Source of the DNA: Cucumis sativus
Taxonomy: Eukaryota; Streptophyta; Magnoliopsida; Cucurbitales; Cucurbitaceae
Reading direction: 5' to 3'
Length of the DNA stretch: 64,000 bases
NCBI RefSeq assembly: GCF_000004075.3
Contig: NC_026659.2
Span: forward strand, 24,632,272-24,696,271
Made by a program: the position numbers and the translations under genes. Positions 12,201-25,029 of this stretch are shown here, in pieces; within the stretch, counting starts at the first letter, position 1; each line of letters opens with the position of its first letter. The notes below the pieces were generated by a model. It worked only from the letters and a program-made list of their open reading frames with translations, was not told where the DNA came from and did no database searches.

Positions 12201-15200
12201 TCTTATACTTGCCGACTTGAAGAAGGTAATTCAATTCTGCTCGTAGGCTTCAGATTTCTTTTGATTATCTGAAGAGAAATTTATATGGTATTCATTATAA
12301 CTACTCAGGTCTCTGTGTCTAAAGCACGTGCTATCATTGTATTGGCAACCGATGAGAATGCAGATCAGGTTTTGTATTACTAACATTGTATGACTGTGAT
12401 GCTTGCTTCATCTTTTGCTAATCAGTAGATAAATCACCAGTATCCCTCTTTCCAGAGTGATGCGCGTGCTTTGAGGGTAGTGCTCAGCCTCACGGGAGTG
12501 AAGGAAGGTTTGAGGGGCCATGTAGTTGTTGAGATGAGTGACCTCGACAATGAACCTCTTGTAAAACTTGTTGGAGGTGAAGTTATTGAAACGGTTGTTG
12601 CTCATGATGTAATTGGACGCTTAATGATACAATGTGCTCTGCAACCGGGACTTGCTCAGGTTATACAAGATGCACTTCTTAAAATATGTTATTTCATTGG
12701 TGCTTATTTAGACTATCCATCACTAAAAGATGTTGGAACATTGTGAAATTTTACCGGTTATATAATTTTTTTTTTTGTCTAAGTTACTATACCCCCGTGT
12801 TTCAAGTTGTTCCTTTCTTATTGGAGTTTTCTGCTGATCTGCACCCTCCAATAACCCCTCCCCCAATTAGATCATAATTGCAAATTAAAGTGGAAAAATG
12901 AGGAAATAAAGGCTGGTCTGTTCACTGTTGATGGAAAGAAATACAGAGGATGACTCTCTTGCTTCACCTAATATTTTCCCACCTCTCTCTGACCCCCAAA
13001 CTCACTTATATTCATAACCACCAGTCCCCCAATGAACTCCAAATAATACAAACTAGCCCCTAGTAGCCAATCTCATGCCATCTTAATGTTACTATATCTT
13101 ATTACCGTGGATTCTATTCTTTTATTGACTCTCACTCTCTCATATTTAATAATTTTGATGTTGATTCACACACTTTCAGCTTCTGTAAGCCTTAATTAAA
13201 TTAATAGGTGTTTTTATATCCTCTTCTTATTTACTTGGCCAGATATGGGAAGATATCTTGGGGTTTGAGAATTCAGAGTTCTACATCCAAAGATGGCCTC
13301 AGTTAGATGGGCAACGATTTGGAGATGTACTGATTTCATTTCCTGATGCTATTCCTTGCGGAGTTAAGGTTGCTGCAGATAGTGGAAAGATAATCTTAAA
13401 TCCAGATGATAACTACATTTTAAAGGAGGGGGATGAAGTCCTTGTTATAGCTGAGGATGATGACACCTACGCTCCTGGTCCCATTCCTGAGGTTATCCTA
13501 ATTTCAATCATTAATGCTGTACCTCCCTCTTTTGATTGTCAATAAGATAGCATGCAGAGTTGAAAATTATAGAGTTTATATTAATGGGACGTTGACTTTC
13601 CCAATTCTGCTTTTAATCCTCCATAATTCATAGAAGCATTAACGGGAATGCTGATAATCCTTTTGGAGAGTAGCACCACACTACCACTATTCCTCTTTAA
13701 CTAGACTCCCAAAAACTACTAGTACATTGCTTCTTATTCTAGGTAAACAAAAGGTGCCAAAGGAATTATGATAATAATTATTCAACAAATGGCTGAATTA
13801 ATCTCATACTCTCATTGCAAGTTGAAAATATACAATCTCTACTTGTATTTTAAACATATGGTAGTCTTTGGAAGTTCATATTTTTATTCTCATAGTTCAC
13901 AAGGTCCGTGTCTGATCATTACTTGCTATAAGTGATGATAAATCTTTTGACTTTTATTTATTTATTTATTTTTAATTTTAGAATATTACATCACATGTGG
14001 GTGGGGGTAGCAATTCAAATATACAACCTCATAGAAGAAGTAAATGTCTTAGTTGCCAAGCTATCCTCAGGTTAGCCAAATAAATCTTTAAACTTGAATA
14101 CGTTAACTCTGAGCATTCTAGAATTAGAAAAGACATGATACTGCTCCAGCTTGAACCTAATAGAAATATAAATCAATGCCTTCATCTTAACTAGTTGAAT
14201 AATTTGCGTCATGGTTGTCATCTTAGGTTTCACGCTAAATTTTTTGGCACTTTCTCCTCAGGTACGCAGAGGTTTTTTCCAAAAGATTATTGACCCTCCA
14301 AAATATCCTGAAAAGATACTGTTTTGTGGTTGGCGCCGTGATATAGATGATATGATTATGGTATATTGCTTATAACATTCTATTTCTGATTTGGTATCTG
14401 AAGAATGGGTGTGTTTAACTGTGAGTCTACGATAGAAGAATTACTACAGTATGAAATATGTTTTTCCCGTCTCAGGTTCTAGAGGCAATCCTTGCTCCTC
14501 GTTCGGAGTTGTGGATGTTTAATGAAGTTCCTGAAACAGAGAGAGAGAAAAAGCTTATTGATGGTGGACTTGATATTTCTAGTCTAGTTAACATTAAACT
14601 TGTCCATCGCCAGGGAAATGCTGTCATTAGAAGACATTTAGAGTCACTTCCACTGGAAACTTTTGATTCTGTAAGTCCTGTTACCGTTTTCATTCACAGT
14701 TTATCTTTAAATCTCTGATCTCATTAGACCATTTCAAAGTTAGAAGACTGTTTGACTTTAAAGTGGGATTCTAACACCATAAGGAACAGATACTAATTCT
14801 CGCAGATGAATCCTTAGAGGACTCCGTTGTGCATTCAGATTCACGTTCTCTTGCCACTCTTCTTCTTATTAGAGATATACAGGTAACTAGTCTCACCGTT
14901 CCTGGACTTTTTACCGCAAGCACATTATGAAATAACAAAATAGTTAATCTTGATATATGAATTGGTGTCTATTAAGTTGAATTGGAAATGTATATTGAAA
15001 TGCTGGGATATGTGAGGTAAAAGGCTGCCAACCTTGTCATTTTTCAGTCGAAGAGGCTTCCGAACAAAGATATGAAGTTAACTTCAACATCTTTGCGGCT
15101 TGCTGGGTTTTCTCATCACTCGTGGATTCGAGAAATGCAGCAAGCATCAGATAGATCAATAATAATTAGTGAAATCCTGGATTCAAGGACCAGAAATCTG

Positions 15201-15843
15201 GTATCAGTTTCTAGAATCAGTGATTATGTGTTGTCCAATGAATTGGTAAGTATGGCACTAGCTATGGTGGCGGAAGACCAGCAGATTAATCGTGTCCTTG
15301 AGGAACTATTTGCAGAAGAGGTATTTTTTTTTTCTTTCTATCTAATCTAATGCAAGGGCTTATTTAAAGAAAGGTTAAATAATTTTGTCATCTTAGATAA
15401 AGTTAAATTATAGTCCCATGCTTTGATAAAACCTTAGCCATCAAACCAAAAAGACTAAATTCTAATTATTAACCATAGGAATTATATTCCAACTCCATCC
15501 AAACTATAGAGAGTGAATTTACACTTCAAGCCTTAAAGAACAGAACAAAAACTTGTACCTGTGGCTGTCACACCTTTGTTGTTTTCTTTTCTTGTGGTTT
15601 AAAATGAAGATGTACGTGTCATTGTAGGGCAATGAAATGTGTATTAGACCGGCGGAATTTTACTTAGTTGATCAGGAAGAGCTCTGTTTTTACGACATAA
15701 TGATTAGGGGGCGACAGAGGCGAGAAATAGTGATAGGCTATAAGCTTGCAACATCCGAGCATGCAATAATCAATCCACCACAGAAATCTGAGCTGCGGAA
15801 ATGGTCTCTGGACGACGTTTTTGTTGCGATATCGTCAGGTTGA
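9264..15843 (+). CDS. POLLUX: POLLUX/DMI1-type nuclear-envelope ion channel
   Basis: Twelve coding exons: 9264-9854, 10977-11045, 11129-11755, 12043-12225, 12309-12368, 12456-12659, 13243-13491, 14262-14360, 14476-14670, 14790-14882, 15048-15320, 15628-15843; 952 aa, every junction in phase 0. CASTOR/POLLUX proteins are cation channels of the nuclear envelope, needed for the nuclear calcium oscillations of root symbiosis. N-terminus (1-190) is Ser/Pro-rich with an 11-Asn tract. Transmembrane segments lie near 198-215, 260-285, 318-345 and 375-398. The filter-like motif ADSGNHAD is at 361-368. RCK-type regulatory domains follow (LILGWSDKL, ICRSGSPLILADLKK, LFCGWRRDIDDM). NADSRTIALY, KYLDYLP and the end WSDDLVF-like WSLDDVF identify the POLLUX rather than the CASTOR branch. 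The start chosen is MANHNENS; the frame is open further upstream. The exon 1 donor (TGG|GTTGGT) is weak. Medicago DMI1 has Ala at the filter Ser (from memory). Confidence 0.95.
9477..9509 (+). repeat. AAT/AAC microsatellite coding for 11 Asn
   Basis: Seven AAT, three AAC and one AAT codons in a row inside exon 1 of the POLLUX gene, giving an Asn homopolymer in the disordered N-terminal region. Length is likely to vary between accessions. Confidence 0.9.
13948..14079 (-). mobile_element. tRNA-derived SINE in POLLUX intron 7
   Basis: About 132 bp flanked by the exact 10-bp direct repeat ATAAATCTTT (13938-13947 and 14080-14089). Read on the minus strand it starts GGCTAACCTGAGGATAGCTT, has an A-box-like TAGCTTGGCAACTAAG, a B-box-like stretch near GTATATTTGAATTGC, and ends in a TAAA-repeat tail. 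Structure and flanks fit a SINE retroposition. Confidence 0.65.
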
Positions 15844-17250
15844 GGAATTTAGAGACACAAGACACCAACAAAGGTTGTCACAGGTACAAGGTTTGTACTA
15901 TTATTTTGCAAAATCCCTCTATGTGCTATCCATGATAATGATAGGAATGGGCGGGGATTATCTTCTCATAACGTACTCATCGAGAATAGAGATTATCTAT
16001 GATTCATAGGCTCGATAACATAATTTTTTTTTTTGGCGGAAGGGATTTTGAAGATGATTTTTTTGGGGGAAGAAGAAGTGCAGAGGAATGGTTTCTTGTA
16101 TTATTAGATCAGTGTACAGAAAAATAAAAAACTTTAGATGTCAGTCATCAAAGAATGTGTATGGCTAAGCTAACCAATGGAAAGTGACTGCGGCACTTTG
16201 TATAATTTTGATTGATATTGTAAAATCGATGGAGCTCTGTTTTGCAATGGGGAGGGGATTAGGAAACATACGCATTCTTAAGATGGTCATAATGAAGCAA
16301 GCTATTATGTTATGCCAATAAATTATATCATGCTGCTCCTTCCTTGAGGCCTTGTTATTATTTGGTAAATTGCACTTTTGTTCTCCTAAGATTGACGGTG
16401 GGTTTGGTTTATAGAGTTTTAAAGTGAACCGTCTGTTAAATTCTTCTAAATTGTATTGAGCTAATTTAACCATTAGTAGACTAATGTAGCGATGGAGGGA
16501 AGAGAAAGACTGCAAAAGGAAATGGAAAAGAAAAGGAGAGAAAATTTCACCTAATAGAAGAAAGGTAATAACAAATTAGTAAAATTATTTCCTTTGTTCA
16601 GTATCGATTTAGATTACATTTTTCAAGTTTTTAATTAAGATATTTTTAAAAGTAGCAAAATAAATTAAAATATTTACAATTTATAACAAAATTTTAGATT
16701 CTATCATCTATATATATATTTTTGTAAAATTTGCTATATTTTTAAAAAATTCTTTTAATTTAAAATATAAGTTATTTTTTAAAAAAATTGTTTGAAAGTT
16801 TCAGATTTTTTTAATGTATTTTAAATAATTCTTTTAAAAAAATTTAAACAAAAATGATTTTTTTTTTAATTTTGTTTTTGTTTAAGTCAATCCAAACATA
16901 CCTTTAAAATTTGTTGACTCAAATTTATATTTATTTACCGTTAATTAAATTATAAAAAATATTTTAAATAAACAAAACTTATGAAAATATATACAAATAT
17001 TAAATATCATACTCCATTTATAATAAATCATGATATACTATTATATTATGTGTCTATAGTCTATTTTGATTTATTACAATCCACCATAGAAAGATGCTAA
17101 TATTTTACTCTATTTTTTAAAATAGTTTATTACATTATGGTATAAAGTGAATTTTGTTCAAAAAAAACACTAACAAATTCAATTAGACGTAACCATTTAA
17201 TTATTAGACTAAGATGAATGCAAAAGTTGAACAACAATCTCTTATTATAA
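15844..17250. other. 3' flank of POLLUX and AT-rich spacer
   Basis: About 300 bp of probable 3' untranslated sequence with an AATAAAAAA-type signal near 16120. The rest is AT-rich DNA with no gene I can support; one 116-codon minus-strand frame near 16.3 kb shows no recognisable protein. Confidence 0.5.
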
Positions 17251-17536
17251 CGAGGAAAATTGTAATTGATGACCATTTTATAAATAATGATTAAGGGTAT
17301 AACAACATTTAAAAAAAATTACAAATACAGTAAAACTATCACTGATAGACTTGTATCGTTGATAGACTTCGTATAGTCTATCCGTGATAAACCAATATTT
17401 GCAACATGGTCTATCAATGATAGACTTATATCATTCATAGAATTTGACAAATTTTGTTATATTTATAATTTTTTTTTAAATATTGTTATATATAAATATT
17501 TTGAATCTAATTGCTAAATTTGCAACTATCCCTTGT
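17251..17536. mobile_element. foldback/MITE-like repeat, family 1, copy A
   Basis: The left arm (GTATAACAACATTTAAAAAA near 17297) is roughly the reverse complement of the right arm (AAATATTGTTATATATAAAT near 17478), so the element can fold into a long hairpin. The centre carries CTATC...GATAGAC palindromes (17338-17424). It ends TTGCAACTATCCC. Four more copies are in this window. Confidence 0.6.
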
Positions 17537-17784
17537 AATTATTGTATTGTAATTATTCTGATTAAATAAATGTCTCGAAGATAAACTAAGTTAATTAATC
17601 ACAATTATATATGGTATCTATGTAAATAATAAGGAACTCGAAACTATATATAACCACACAATTGTACCATTACGTAACCATCACTTTTAATAATTGTAAC
17701 CCTTTTACAAGTTCTATCTTTTACTATTACACATGTCATGAATGAACGAAAATGTGAAAATATAATAAATGAAAAAATAACTTT

Positions 17785-18245
17785 TTGGTTCCAAGTTGGG
17801 CGTTGTTTCTATTTAGTTCTTATATTTTAAAAACGTTACACATTTAGTTGTTAAATTTTGATTTTGGTTTCAATTTAGTCTACGACGGTCAAAGTGTTAC
17901 AATGTTACCTTGTTAATATTTGAGTCGATTTGGTTTATAGGGTTTAGTATTATACATTTTTAACTTCCAATTTTTATTAAATACTCATTTGTAAATATTG
18001 GTGTTAGTGTTTATTGCTTAATTTAAAGTGGCTATCAAGTACACTTTTACATTAAATTTTATAAGTGATGAAAAATAGTGAATTTTAATTCATTATAATT
18101 CGTTCAATTATTTTAAATTTATTAACATAACACTTAACATCGAAAATAAGTATTTAGTGAAAAATTAAGATTATAAATATATGGACTAAATTATAACAAA
18201 ATTCAAATATCAATGATAAAATCACAATAATTTAAAACTTATGGT
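17785..18245. mobile_element. foldback repeat, family 2, copy A
   Basis: Left part contains GTTTCTATTTAGTTC and GGTTTCAATTTAGTC. The inner part shares TATTTAGTGAAAAATTAAGA with the copy at 31725-32155 (TATTTAATGAAAAATTGAGA). The right arm (ATGGACTAAATTATAACAAA) is a diverged inverted match of the left. No coding capacity. Confidence 0.4.
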
Positions 18246-18560
18246 GTGTTTGGGAGAGAGAATGAGTTATGAACAAAAATGATTATGATAATCTTAAGAT
18301 TATAATAATCGTAGTGTTACACTAATATATGTTTGAGATTATGATTATTATTGGTAGTGTTATGGTAATATGTGTTTAATGTAATAAATATTAGTTAATG
18401 TTAGTGTTATGATAGTATGTGTTTGGGGAATGAATTGTGACAGTAGTGTTATGATAATATGTGTTTAAGGGAAAAATTATTGTTACAGTATTATGATAGT
18501 ATGCGTTTAGGGAAAAAGTTATAATTGTAATGTTAATATAACATATGTTTGGGAAAAGGA
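18241..18560 (+). repeat. degenerate minisatellite, ~42-bp period
   Basis: Copies of a unit like AGTGTTATGATAATATGTGTTTAGGG recur. The GTTT landmark falls at 18248, 18331, 18373, 18421, 18463, 18505 and 18547, i.e. spacing of 42 bp with one 48-bp and one double step. Seven to eight decayed copies. Confidence 0.65.
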
Positions 18561-19423
18561 CTATGAATTTAGTATTGTGATAAGATGAAGTATGAAAATT
18601 TGTAAGGCTATTTAACCCTAATTTTCAAATTTGCAAATTGTTTGGGCAAAAACCCTCTTTCTAATTCTCTAAATTCCCACTCGAGACTAAATTGAAATCA
18701 AACTGACCAAAATCTGTAACGTTTTTTTTTTTTTTTTCTTTCTATAGGTATTATTTTTAGTTTATTTATGTAAAAATGTAATAAACAATAGATAGCTTTA
18801 GCAATGATATGCAATAAGTATTATTTTTTAAAATCTCATCTAGTAAGTAAGTGGTTTAACCTAAAATAACCAAACCACAACCATCTAGGTTTGAAAATAA
18901 ATGAAAATATTCTAAATTTAATATTTGGCAATGGAAAAAATAACCCAAAAACAAGTATACCTCTTAACCTTTTAAAATAATAATTTATAGATTTCGAAAG
19001 ACTTTTATGAATTAAAAATGAAAATTTATAAAGTTCGGTGGCTAAAATCGAACTGCAAAGTTGAGATATGTTCGGTAGCTGATTTGAGAACATGATTGTA
19101 AAAACAAGAGATCTAAATAAAAACATAAATATATTTTATGTTTTCATATAAAACAAATTTATAAAATATACCTATAAACTATAAAACTCTTTTTTAAAAA
19201 ACTATAAAACTAATTGTAGTTACTTATTAAACATTAAAGTGTAATATAAACTATTACTAATTGATTTATGAATTTATCTTAAGTTAACTTTTTTTTTTTG
19301 TTAATTTAGCGTAATCAACAAGCGAACAAAAATATTTATAAAATATTACAGAATGTGTCATTACTTTTATTCCATAAATTTGTCGATGTGTTTTGATATT
19401 TTCATCGGTAGTTAGTTTTAATT

Positions 19424-19577
19424 AATTACCATTTTAGAAATAATAATTAAGAATATAACAATATCTTAAGAAAATTGCAAATATAGCAAAACTATCGTTA
19501 ATAAATTCGTATGGTTTATCAGTGAGACTTCTATTATCGATAGAATTTGACAAATTTCGTATTTGCAACTATCCCTA
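19424..19577. mobile_element. foldback/MITE-like repeat, family 1, copy B
   Basis: Shortened copy: ATAATAATTAAGAATATAAC, AAATATAGCAAAACTATCG, GATAGAATTTGACAAATTTC, and the end TTGCAACTATCCC follow in the same order as in copy A, with part of the right arm deleted. Confidence 0.55.
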
Positions 19578-19959
19578 GATTTTAATAGTATATTTCTTAG
19601 ATATATAATGTAGTATATTCACAACAACTTTTTTTTTTAATTAGATATAATTTGTGATCTTGTAATTTTTTTAATATATATTGCATTTTATATTTGAGTT
19701 ATTTATAAATACAACTAGAAAATCAAACAAGAAACATATTTAACTAACAAAATACTAATCAATACCATAAAAATCAAACAATATAATAATACACATAAAC
19801 TAATAACCATAAATAGTAATTATGGTATATATCATATTAATTATAAAATTGCATTTGATAATATTTATAAAAAGAAATCCGATCATTTGTCAAATTAATT
19901 ATAAATATATCTATAATCCGATCATTTCAGAACTTTGGCTTAATTTAATGCATTGTTAT

Positions 19960-20144
19960 CTTTACGAATAATAATTAAGTATATAACAACATTTTTAAAA
20001 GTTTATAAGTGATAGACTTTTATCGTTAATAGACTCTTGTGGTATTTCTATCATTGATAGATTTTGTTATATTTGTAAATTTTTTAAAATGTTGTCATAT
20101 ACTTAATTATTTTGAATATAGTTATTATATTTGCAACTATTCTT
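19960..20144. mobile_element. foldback/MITE-like repeat, family 1, copy C
   Basis: Contains AATAATAATTAAGTATATAA at the left, GATAGACTTTTATCG in the centre, and TTTTAAAATGTTGTCATATA then TTGCAACTAT at the right, matching copy A in order. Confidence 0.55.
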
Positions 20145-20250
20145 ATATTATTATACTCAAGTTAAAATAGTTTATGATTTTTTGTGTAAAATATTTTAGT
20201 TTGGGTTATAATAGTATATGTTTGTGGTGTAGATTAGTTTAGTTTTAGAG

Positions 20251-20475
20251 GAAAATAACGATCTGGACACTGTCTCGGAGAGAGGCTCGGTGAAATAGAT
20301 ATGTCTGTGAAGATGCGGACTACCTGCACCTGGACAGAAATACCCTATGAAGTTTCACTGTTCCTTGGGATTGACTTTGGACCTTTCCTGCGCAGCTTAG
20401 GTGGAAGGCGAAGAAGACCCCTTTCGGAAGGGTCAGAGCCATCAATGAGATACCACTCTGAAAGAGCTAGATTTA
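20251..20475 (+). pseudogene. nuclear insertion of plastid 23S rRNA gene (NUPT), domain V part
   Basis: About 220 bp that I recognise as plastid 23S rRNA: CTGTCTCGGAGAGAGGCTCG, GTGAAGATGCGGACTACCTG, CACCTGGACAGAAA, TTTCCTGCGCAGCTTAGGTG and GAGATACCACTCTG occur in the right order and spacing. Compared with the plastid sequence as I remember it, the copy shows mostly C-to-T and G-to-A changes (for example GGACACTG for GGGCACTG, GACTTTGGACC for GGCTTTGGGCC) and a degraded stem near 20415. It is surrounded by AT-rich nuclear DNA, so it is a fragment and not a functional rRNA gene. A 66-codon frame across it is an artefact. Confidence 0.9.
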
Positions 20476-21407
20476 AAAAAATTATAAATGTCAAAAAGTA
20501 AAAATTGTAGCAAATAGTAAATACGATACCAAAATATAAATTTTGAAACAGTGTTTACTATAACTAATTAGATATTTTTAAACATAATTTACTTTAGCTA
20601 TAGATGATTATTATAGTCTAGCGTAATTGTCGTCTCAAATAGCATATCAAAGACACATAACACAAGCAAACCAATATTAGAATTGGAAGAATGATAGTAT
20701 CGTTAAAATTAAAAAAAAAAAACATACATACACCATAATAATTTAAATATTATAAGATACCTATGAATAATTTAGCTTTTAAGATCGTATTTGTATGATT
20801 GGTTCGATTCAATATATATATAAATACAAACTAATAAGTTGAACTAAAAAACTAAACCAAATGTATACTCTAAAGTTGATTTCAAAGAGTTTGGTTGCCT
20901 AAATGGGTTCTACTTTCTAAATCTATTTTTGAATTTTGTGACTTTGAACACATTTTTCATGTCCTCTATAGGTTAATGCATTCGAAATTCAAATCCATAA
21001 TTTCAAAAGAAAGACTTAGAGTTATAGCATAGTTTATGATCTATATTTTAGAAATGTCACTTATAGGTTAAAGGTTAATTTTCTCATTCTCTCCTCTAGT
21101 AAAGTTTCTAAATTTGTACCATTTTATAAATATATTTTATAATTAATTTGAATATTATCAAATGCAATTTTATAATATAAATATATATTTTGGAAAAGTT
21201 AAATTACATTTTTTTTTTCTACGAGGACCCTTTCAAGCTTTCAACGAATTAATAAATTAATCTTTCATTTGTTTCCTTCTATCTCTCTCTTTCTCTTCGA
21301 CTCGGGCTTCCCTCCCTTTTAACGACAGATCCGTGCCTTTTATTCATTCATTCACTTCGGCCCCCGTGTGTCCATTTCTCTCATCCATTCCCATCTCTCC
21401 ACTTCTC
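20476..21407. other. AT-rich spacer and hydrolase promoter/leader
   Basis: AT-rich up to about 21210, then a C/T-rich stretch (21240-21407) typical of a plant 5' leader before the hydrolase start codon. No gene seen. Confidence 0.5.
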
Positions 21408-24400
21408 ATGGATTCCTCCCTCTCCGACTCCTTCAATCCACCTCCCCCCTATCACCTCCTCTTCACATCACTCTCTCTCATTCCCCTCTCTCACTTCCTC
21501 TCTGCCTTCCTCCTCCTCTTCCTCCTCTTCCTCTACCACTTCTTCGAGATTCACTTTCTTCACGACTTCCTTCGTGCATTCAGAGGCGACCGCGTCTCCA
21601 TCACTGCTTCCGATCCCGACTTCTACCAATCCGTTGTTTCCAAGTGCCGGATTCTTCACGGCAGGTTTCTTCCTCTTTCCTTTCTTATTCAACGATATTG
21701 ATACTCCTTTTCAACTTAATGCCATTGATTTGCTTCAATTCCGACCATGAGCAGGTTTTCCTCGACTCCCTGGCTTTGTAGTCCTCATTTGCAGACTATT
21801 TTCCTCAGCATTGTTGGGAGGTCTCCACCTGTTTCCTATAAGAGGTCTGCTGTTTACACTTCGTTTGGATTTATGATTTAACAGAAAGAAAATGAATGAG
21901 AGAAGAATGAAGGAAAGTTGAAAGAAATAGAAGAAAAAAATATATATGTCGGTTAAGATAATGAAATGAATCCTACTTGCGGGATATCTATCGTTCAACT
22001 GCTTAGAACGTGACTATGAATGACATCGAGATGTTGAGATGAACTCTATTTCCTTTTAACATGTGCTGATTTTCTAGAAGATTGATTATTAATGGAAAAG
22101 AGTTTTCGAATATTAGTATTCAGTTTTCTGTTTTGTCTGTACTATGTATTACATCATGTTCATAAGTGATTAACAATTTTGGCGTGTTCTTATACTATTC
22201 GTTATGGCATAACTTCTGCAATTATTTTTTTCCTTTTCTATTGACACTTCTCTTACATTTTTATAAATTTTTTCCTATGCTTTTTACCCCAGACAGTTAT
22301 TTCGTGTACCCGATGGAGGAACGATAGCTTTGGATTGGCTAAGGAGTTCTGATGGTACGTTTCGTTTATTCCCTCATCATTAAGAACGTTCTTACTTTCT
22401 CAATTATTTTGTCTCTGGTCTCGGTAATGCATTGTGTATTGATATTTGTCCGTGAATAGATTCCAAAAGTGTTTTAAAAAGATTTGCTTATCGTGACAAT
22501 CTTGATATGCCAATAGTTTTAGTAATTTGGAAGGGTCTGTTTTATTCAATGTTTATACGACCTTTTTCAAAATTCAGCAACACTATCATTTTTCCTAATC
22601 TTCTTTTAACCTTTAGAGATTGGTGAAAAAAATAATACTGAGCTAAGTCACAAATTGTATTCTATTTGTCATTAGTGGTTCCCATCTTTATTCTTCCATA
22701 AATAACAGGCAGTTAGTTGAGGTTATCTCTCTCACCATCTCTTGTGGTATGAATTGCAAAATTTTTGGTCTTAGTGTGGTCTCATGGAGATGCAAAGCTT
22801 TTTTGGACGAGGTATAAATCTCAACAGGAGGTAAGTTTAAGGCTTAATATTTGTCCATGATCTTAAACCCAAGGCATAAGCTTCAAAAGTATGGAGCTGG
22901 ACTAAATATTAGTTTTCTATGAGATCAAGAGGTCATTTGTCTCGTTTCCCAAATACATGTCATTTTCTTTGTTAAAACCAACATAATGTGATGCTGAACT
23001 TCATTTATTGGATGCTAAAAGCCGTCTATCTTTCAGAAATCACGTGATACTTGTTATTGGATACTTCCCTAATTTTAACCTCTTTTGCAGTTGAATGTGA
23101 TGGCTTTGGAGTGAATGTTAGCACTTCTGACTATGAGAAAACACCAACTGTTATAGTTATTCCTGGACTAACCAGTGACTCATCTGCATCTGTAAGTTAT
23201 ATTTCATTTTTCCAACTTGTATGCTAATAACTGTTATAGTTATTCCTGGATTGCAACGTCACGTACATACCAGATTCCTGGAGACAGAAAAAAATATCAT
23301 CATGTAAAAGGCTAGTGCTAGTAGGTTGTACATAGAAGGGGAGTTTCAATATAATCTGAAATGTTTGAACATGTTAATGATAGAGAGACACATTATTTTT
23401 CATAAAAAATGTTCCATTACATAGATGCCGAAATTGAAACAAAGTCATCTATTTTAATTATTAGATGTGATGATGTAGAATTTTATATTTCCGGAATATG
23501 AAAGAAATTATTGAAACTGTTATAATGATGCATAACAATTCCTTTTTCTTCTTTCTTTTCTTTTTATGGCAACAATAATAACGAAATTTGGTATGAGAAA
23601 ATAAATTATCAACTCAGCTACACGTGCAAAACAGGGTGTACATCATGAGAAATTCTCACCGTTAGCATTTAACCAAAGCTTTTGTATATAATTTTTATGG
23701 TTGTTTTGTTGGGCTTAAGAAGGCGTACTCTTTTTACAGTACATTAAGCATTTGGCATTCAGGATTGCAAAACGTGGATGGAATGTTGTTGTGAGCAATC
23801 ATCGTGGTCTTGGCGGCATATCACTGACTGTAAGATTGCTATTAAGTTTACAATGTAAGCATGACTTTAACCTTAAAGTGGAGATGCTGGACATTGTGCC
23901 AAATGATGAACACACCTTCCTCTCTGTCTTGATTTACTACCTTAAAACCATTTCTTTTACAGGTTATTCCAAACAAACTATTACTCTTCTTTAGTTTTCA
24001 AAAAAATAAGAACAAAAGAAGTTGAAATTATGAAAGACTCTGGTTGAGATTAGCTAAATCAAGTTACAGAAAAAAAAAAAAGATCACGGAGTTGTTACTT
24101 CTAGTAGGTGAGTCACAAGCAAACAGATGTGGCTAACATAGCTGTTAGAGAGAATGAGAATCTATGTGGAACCCGTTCATTTGTTGTAATGTACAATTTG
24201 TTTAATTTAGTTGCATGTTGTTTGACTAATGGTACATTACTACTAGAGTACCTTTGTCCTAAGCACATTTTCCGTACAGTGATATGATTTTCCGGATGGT
24301 TATGCATATATTATATGTTTTTATGATGATTTTCTGTATATTTGTGATTTATCTTGGTTATCCTTGGTCTTTGGTCAGTCTGAACGTGTCTATAATGCTG

Positions 24401-24992
24401 CCTGGACAGAGGATATAAGGAGAGTGGTTGACCATCTTCATAGTCAACATCCAGAAGCCCCTCTGTTTGTCGTTGGGACTAGTATTGGCGCTAATGTTCT
24501 GGTATAAGTATTTACCTTTGGAAACACTTTATATATTCATGTTCTCTTGACTGAATGGATTTAAAACAGCCAGGAGATGTAGAGAAGTAGGATAGCTCAA
24601 ATTTGCTTTTAAACTCTTCTGGATTGCTAAGCTTATGGAGGTTCTAATAGTTTGAGAAGGTGGAGAATGGTTATGGGATCATTGGGGAACAAATTTATTC
24701 TGGACTGTAGAAGTCTTTATTGTTTATCCTCTTATCTAACTTTGCTTATTTTGTAATTAGAGTTATTTGGTGGGGTTCCGATTTCTTCTTTGCTGTTTCC
24801 GGTTTTCAATGTTTATGAAATATGAACATTTGGTTATTGTTTCTACTTCTCGTTTCTCATTTTAAGAAACATTCCCAAATTATGTATAGATTTGGAAATA
24901 ACAAAATCTAGTTTCTTGTTCTTTTCATGTTTCAAGTTCTTTTAAAATATGAACAAAACATTATTTTATCATTTTGGACTTATAAGATACAT

Positions 24993-25029
<37 letters not shown>

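Larger units (their letters stand above)
18561..20250. other. AT-rich gene-free stretch
   Basis: Very AT-rich sequence. Apart from the two family-1 foldback copies at 19424-19577 and 19960-20144 I see nothing recognisable; a 96-codon minus-strand frame near 19 kb is low-complexity and unsupported. Confidence 0.5.

Noticed and set aside
9264-15843. Assignment as CASTOR instead of POLLUX
   Set aside because: NADSRTIALY, KYLDYLP, MEMDIAKLEFDFMG and the C-terminal end match the POLLUX/DMI1 branch as I know it; CASTOR differs at these sites.
20251-20475. Functional rRNA gene or mitochondrial 26S origin
   Set aside because: Only about 220 bp with many changes, and word order matches plastid 23S rather than the mitochondrial 26S I remember.
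20301-20501. 66-codon plus-strand frame
   Set aside because: It lies within the plastid 23S rRNA fragment; rRNA sequence gives chance frames.
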